Of a DNA stretch of 12,241 nucleotides, positions 9,175 through 12,241 are shown in pieces. The stretch spans positions 1 through 12,241 of the forward strand of contig QYAI01000287.1 in assembly GCA_003988855.1 (NCBI GenBank). Direction: 5' to 3'. Within the stretch, counting starts at the first letter, position 1. Each line of letters starts with the position of its first letter. Below the pieces are notes generated by a model. That model was given only the letters and a program-made list of their open reading frames with translations. It made no database searches and was not told the origin of the DNA. This DNA comes from Arachnopeziza araneosa. Taxonomy: Eukaryota; Ascomycota; Leotiomycetes; Helotiales; Arachnopezizaceae. A program made the translations under genes and the position numbers.

Positions 9175-9291
9175 TGGCGATCGCCATGCTGATCTTATCT
9201 CTTTCATCAAAGGAGTCAACTTCAGGTGCTGCCTTAATTCCTGCCTAGGCCCTCAGGCCTAGGTCCTGACAACCGGGTCTAACCCGTGACA

Positions 9292-9296
9292 GCGAA
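9292..9296. repeat. GCGAA target-site duplication, right
   Basis: Exact partner of 8943-8947. Confidence 0.93.
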
Positions 9297-10298
9297 AAGT
9301 AGTAAAATATACAGATGTGATTTTCAGCAGCTTTTACTACAAATTCGTGAAGATCGTAAGTTAAGTAGCTGTCGCAAAGAAGAAGCTGCCAGAGCTTTGA
9401 AGAACTAGCTGCTGTATAAAGAATAAAGAAGTCAAAGTACTCTAGAATCTTCTCTAAGTTAGTATAACCTGTAGTAGTTGTAGTAATCACATCTTCTCTA
9501 GCTAAGCTATATTAAACTTAATTCTTTATTATCTTAACTCTAGGCGCAATAACAAAAGCTAGCAAACATCTTTTAGCAGCGTTAATTGTCTCTACAGCAG
9601 TCAAAGACTTTTGATTCTCTAGACTAGCAGTATATAGCTTTTTTGTAGCATACGAAACTACAACTTGCTCTGATTTTAGACAGCTAACTCGAGCACTAGT
9701 TTTATTTATATTCTATATTTTCTTCGACTTTCGAATCTTATATTTATCAAGCGCTGCTTTGTACTTCGCAAACTACTGCTTTATGTTCTTCTCTGTATGT
9801 GTCTCTAGTCGCTCTCGCGCAATTAGCTTCGTACTAATAGTATAGAGCTTTTAACTAATTTTTATTCTTTTTATCTATTCTGTATGCTAGCGATTAAATA
9901 GCGGCAACTGTAGAAGATTCTTTTAAGACAGCAAGTATGCAATTGCACTTCGAATTAAGCTTTTTGTCGCACTTAATCTAGCTTTAGCAGTACAATATCT
10001 TATTATTGCAACTTCTTGTTCGTCTGTCAGAACTTAATTATAACTACTTTAACTATTTATGCGACCTTAACTGTTTCGAATCTTAAGCTAGTAGCGGCAA
10101 AGCTACTTTCGAATAGCATTTTTGTGTTAAGAAATATAGAATATTCGAGCTACTGTACTAAGGTTTTTATCTTGCTTCTTACTTAAGGCTTATTCGACTG
10201 CTTCTCGAATCTTTGCTTTTACTTCAGAGTTAATTGTTATTGTGGAAGTTAGGCTAATGTACAGCAAATAGGCAAAATCACTAGAAGAAGATTACACA

Positions 10299-10389
10299 GT
10301 CGCAATTTTGAAGGTGGACGTTTTGCTTGCAAGTGGACCTTTGCTTTCTCCGACCACCAGGGCCTGCCCGTGCGTGAAAGAGCACTGAC
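10299..10389 (-). repeat. Right terminal inverted repeat of the Fot1 element
   Basis: This is the partner of 7687-7777. It is the better preserved end, keeping GGTGGTC, GGCCCTGG and TCCACC in its inward orientation. Confidence 0.97.
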
Positions 10390-10391
10390 TA
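10390..10391. repeat. TA target-site duplication, right
   Basis: TA follows the AGCACTGAC terminus directly, matching 7685-7686. Confidence 0.8.
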
Positions 10392-11131
10392 TTAAAGTTT
10401 TCTTTTACTTTTATATTTAACATTATAGTTTTTACATTTACATAACTTTCTAACATAAGTGTTTTATTAAGATGCTTTGCATTTTTTTAAAATGTTTTTG
10501 TTTGTTTAGTATATTAATTTAACATTTGTATAACTTATTTATTTTTAAGTAATAGTATATTTTTTTACAAACTAGTATTACATTTAGTTTTTTTTGAAAA
10601 ATTTTTTAGTATACTGCTGTGTTATTATTTTTTAACTAAATTCTTGCATGCTTTAACTAAACTTATAACTTTTAGTATTTTTTTCCTTAAGTTTTGTAAA
10701 GCTTGTTTTTTTAAAGTATAAATAGTAGCTTTTTTCTTTTGTAATTAGTTGCTATTTAATTTTTACTTTGTTCTTGTAAATTATAGTGTACTTTTTATAA
10801 AATGTAAGCTTTTTTAGTCTAATTTTTTTTAGCTTTTTCTAAGTGCGATGTTTTGTTAAGTTATACTATATTTAGCTTTTAATAACTTTTTAATTATTTA
10901 GTTTTTTATGTTAGCTAACTTTTTAAACCTATTTTACTTTTAAAAGCAGTGTTTTTAGTTTTATACTTTTATTTTTGCTTTTAGTGCTTTTAACTAAATT
11001 CGCGCTAGTTTTTTGTTTAAATTTTTTTAAGTTTTTTTTTAAGTTTTTTTATGTGCTTAAAAGCAAGTTTTACTGTGTTTCGTACCTTTACATACTGTTT
11101 GTACATTGCATTTTTATAGTTTTTATCTTTC
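10392..11131 (-). pseudogene. Protease and gag-pol region of gypsy element 2, right of Fot1
   Basis: The minus-strand reading of element 2 resumes beyond the Fot1 insertion. Near 10480-10560 it gives YYYLKINKLYKC*INILNKQ, which follows the end of gypsy aspartic proteases, YDVxLGxxWLxxHNPxIDWxxx. The catalytic DSGA motif further upstream was not readable. The rest is A-rich on the coding strand with many stops. The protease assignment rests on a weak but ordered match and on its place between zinc knuckle and RT. Confidence 0.6.
11127..11131. repeat. CTTTC target-site duplication, left
   Basis: CTTTC precedes the TGTCGG terminus and is repeated exactly at 11302-11306. Confidence 0.88.
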
Positions 11132-11301
11132 TGTCGGTTCACGATAAACCTAGGTTATTCGTATTGGCCGGTTTACCCTGGATACTGGACTCCTCACGTT
11201 GTGGAGGGGTCTGTATCGGTGGGTTATGGAGAACTCTTATGGGGTTCTGGCTGCCTGACTAACTAGGCTCTCATGCGTGGCACGTGATTATTGTACCAAC
11301 A
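11132..11301. mobile_element. 170-bp LTR-like insertion, nearly unmutated
   Basis: The insertion begins TGTCGGTTCACG and ends GTACCAACA, giving TG/CA ends, and is flanked by a perfect 5-bp duplication. GC is 50% (85 of 170) amid flanks near 20%. On the minus strand it would start TGTTGGTACAATAATCACG, which resembles Ty1/copia LTRs, but orientation cannot be decided from the ends alone. It carries no coding sequence. It is best read as a solo LTR of a small-LTR element or a very short non-autonomous element, inserted after most of the mutation in the surroundings. The open frame at 10975-11262 merely runs into it. Confidence 0.88.
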
Positions 11302-11306
11302 CTTTC
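11302..11306. repeat. CTTTC target-site duplication, right
   Basis: Exact partner of 11127-11131. Confidence 0.88.
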
Positions 11307-11700
11307 TATTGTTTGTAGTTTTCTTTTGTAAGATTTATTTTTATTTTCTTGCACTTTCTTGTTTTCTTAAACTTTTAATTGTATAGTTTTAAAAAAGCTA
11401 GTTTCTTTTCTTGCTTATTTTGCATTTTTATCTTAATTTTTTTTGTAGCATTAACTTTTTTTTTTGTTGCTTTTAAAGTTTTTTTGTAAAAGCTTGCTTA
11501 ATAGCTTAGTAGTTTGCACTTAAAACAAAGTTTTTTCTTTCTTTGCTTCTTTATTTTTTTAACTAAAAGCTTTTTTTTTCTTACAAACTTTTTTTTAGTT
11601 GTATTAAGTTTTTTTAGTTGCAGCTAATTTCTTTGTTTCTTGCTTTTGCTAAATCTTTTTTTATTTGCTTTTTTAAAAGTAAAGTTTTTTTGTTAGCTTT
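11302..11700 (-). pseudogene. Gag remnant with zinc knuckle (element 2)
   Basis: At 11486-11527 the minus strand reads CFKCKLLSY*ASFY. This has the spacing of a CCHC zinc knuckle (C-x2-C-x4-H-x4-C). The His is now Tyr (CAT to TAT) and the last Cys is now Tyr (TGC to TAC), both RIP-type changes. The sequence around it is very lysine-rich with many stops. Its place upstream of protease and RT fits the 3' end of a gypsy gag, which binds RNA in the virus-like particle. Only a short gag-like region remains before the inverted-repeat arm. Confidence 0.7.
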
Positions 11701-11761
11701 TTTTCTTCTAAAGCCTTGCATAAAGTTTGTTGTTTAATTAGATAGTTAGTTTTACATATTT

Positions 11762-12118
11762 TAGTAAGAACAAATTGTAAAGTGTAGTTGTAAAAGAATG
11801 CATTTCTAATTCTATAAAAAGTAGCTATTTATGTTCGCCTAGCTTCGTTACATAACTGTCGCACGTAACAGTTATGTAAGAGTAAATAATCTTATAACAA
11901 AAGTAATTTTCTAAAGAAAAAACTCTTATGTTTTTATAAAAAAAATACTACTAATTAAAAAACTTTTAGTGCTTTTATTTTTGTTATTGCTTTTTGCTTT
12001 GTTTGCTATTACTTTTTTTAAACTTTTGCTTTAACACTGCTAAAGATATTTAGTAGCTAATTTATAGCTAGTATAAACTGCTATAGTACTAAAGTAAAAC
12101 AAAGTTAAATAATTAGTA
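11762..12118 (-). repeat. Right arm of the 10-kb-spaced inverted repeat
   Basis: This is the reverse complement partner of 1262-1565. It includes TATA-like ATAAATAGC on the minus strand (11826-11834) and the AATGCAT motif. It is 357 bp against 304 bp for the left arm, the difference being a 53-bp segment with a hairpin at about 11838-11890. It lies on the 5' side of gypsy element 2, as the left arm does for element 1. It may be the LTR or leader of element 2; the outer border was not found. Confidence 0.75.
11848..11879. repeat. Hairpin segment present in only one arm
   Basis: TTACATAACTG at 11848-11858 pairs with CAGTTATGTAA at 11869-11879 around a ten-base loop, giving a perfect 11-bp stem. 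It lies in a segment of about 53 bp (11838-11890) absent from the left arm. The segment keeps several CpG, unlike its surroundings. It is either a small insertion here or a deletion in the left arm. No clear target duplication was found. Confidence 0.8.
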
Positions 12119-12241
12119 TAGTTAATTTTACTAACTATATTATAAGCTATATAGTGCGTAACTTAAGTACTTGTAGCTTAGCTAGTTTACTAGTAAGCTA
12201 TTGTAAAACTTTAGTTAATTTTCTAGCTAGAAGTTTAGTTA
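12119..12241. other. Decayed DNA at the window end
   Basis: AT-rich with no recognisable feature. It probably continues the 5' end of gypsy element 2 or its flank. Confidence 0.4.

Larger units (their letters stand above)
8948..9291 (-). mobile_element. Solo LTR, copy A, inserted in the Fot1 transposase
   Basis: A 344-bp LTR lies on the minus strand. It starts TGTCACGGGTTAG and ends AACCCTTACA, with TG/CA ends and perfect GCGAA duplications. GC is about 42%, and CC, GG and CG are plentiful, so it is lightly mutated at most. It has a repeat tract in the U3 part, a TATA-like GTATATATAG, and a CACGTG near the 3' end. No internal retrotransposon sequence is present, so it is a solo LTR left by LTR-LTR recombination. 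Copies B (4189-4490) and C (5340-5590) belong to the same family. The TGTCAC start suggests a Ty3/gypsy LTR. Confidence 0.95.
7950..10255 (-). pseudogene. Fot1/pogo transposase pseudogene, split by a solo LTR
   Basis: It encoded a cut-and-paste transposase. Read on the minus strand from about 10255, an N-terminal helix-turn-helix is seen as SEVKAKIREAVE*ALSKKQ. A CENP-B-type segment follows, LTDEQEVAIIRYC. The first catalytic motif WNMDETG is now *NINKTS at 9682-9715. Next come ATKKLYTASLENQKSLT and TGYTNLEKILEYFDFF. The second motif, DGH in the family, is DSY at 9365-9373, with the Asp kept. The third, HTLQLLDV (family HxLQPLDV), lies at 8911-8934 beyond the LTR. The frame joins exactly when the LTR and one GCGAA copy are disregarded. 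The C-terminal part is basic and runs to roughly 7950. The start codon and stop are uncertain. Length is about 650 codons. Confidence 0.9.
7687..10389 (-). mobile_element. Fot1/pogo DNA transposon, RIP-damaged, with nested LTR
   Basis: The element is 2703 bp, or 2354 bp without the nested LTR and its extra GCGAA. It starts GTCAGTGCT and ends AGCACTGAC, with 91-bp terminal inverted repeats and a TA on each side, the target duplication of Tc1/mariner/pogo elements. It encodes a degraded transposase on the minus strand with the family's WNMDETG and DGH regions. It interrupts gypsy element 2. Its GC and CpG content are clearly higher than the surrounding gypsy sequence but it is still mutated, so it arrived later than the gypsy and before the most recent LTR insertions. 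Confidence 0.95.

Noticed and set aside
7679..10397. hAT-type transposon with CAGTG ends and an 8-bp duplication
   Set aside because: The flanking eight bases are inverted rather than direct repeats, and the transposase motifs are Fot1/pogo with a TA duplication.
10975..11262. 95-codon plus-strand open frame
   Set aside because: Runs from antisense gag-pol decay into the GC-rich 170-bp LTR; it is a chimera across an insertion border.
1..12241. Fungal mitochondrial DNA or an AT-rich bacterial genome
   Set aside because: There are no open mitochondrial genes or tRNAs. Nuclear Ty3/gypsy and Fot1 remnants with RIP-type damage on both strands explain the AT richness.

Overview
This window looks like a gene-free, AT-rich block of a filamentous ascomycete (Pezizomycotina-type) nuclear genome. 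It is built from nested transposable elements destroyed by repeat-induced point mutation (RIP) or a very similar C-to-T process. The evidence is two degraded Ty3/gypsy pol genes, a degraded Fot1/pogo transposon with terminal inverted repeats, LTR remnants, GC content near 20-25% over most of the window, and almost total loss of TC/GA, CC/GG and CG dinucleotides. No intact host gene, tRNA or rRNA was found. The open frames of 60-95 codons are chance frames in AT-rich DNA or overlap transposon remnants. The species cannot be named from this sequence.

Layout: 1-1054 is unassigned A-rich decayed DNA. 1055-1260 is a less mutated island, possibly an LTR remnant. 1262-1565 is one arm of a large inverted repeat whose partner is 11762-12118. 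About 2340-4188 on the plus strand is a dead gypsy pol (reverse transcriptase, connection, RNase H). 4189-4490 is a mutated LTR ('copy B'). 4491-5339 is unassigned. 5340-5590 is a truncated relative of that LTR ('copy C'). From about 5590 to 7686, and again from 10392 to about 11700, the minus strand carries a second gypsy element (integrase, RNase H, RT, PR-RT connector, then protease and gag zinc knuckle). It is split by a Fot1/pogo element at 7687-10389, which has 91-bp inverted repeats and a TA target duplication. The Fot1 transposase is itself split by a 344-bp solo LTR ('copy A', 8948-9291) with a perfect GCGAA duplication. A separate 170-bp LTR-like insertion (11132-11301, CTTTC duplication) sits in the second gypsy element and is about 50% GC.

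The insertions form a readable stratigraphy. The gypsy bodies and LTR copies B and C are oldest and most mutated. The Fot1 element is intermediate. Copy A and the 170-bp LTR are youngest and nearly unmutated. Copy A and copy B are before-and-after versions of one sequence, so the mutation spectrum can be read directly. Cytosines after a pyrimidine (TC, CC) and in CpG are lost, while those after a purine (AC, GC), including ACA and GCA, largely survive. This differs from the classical Neurospora CpA preference and is the most interesting general observation here.
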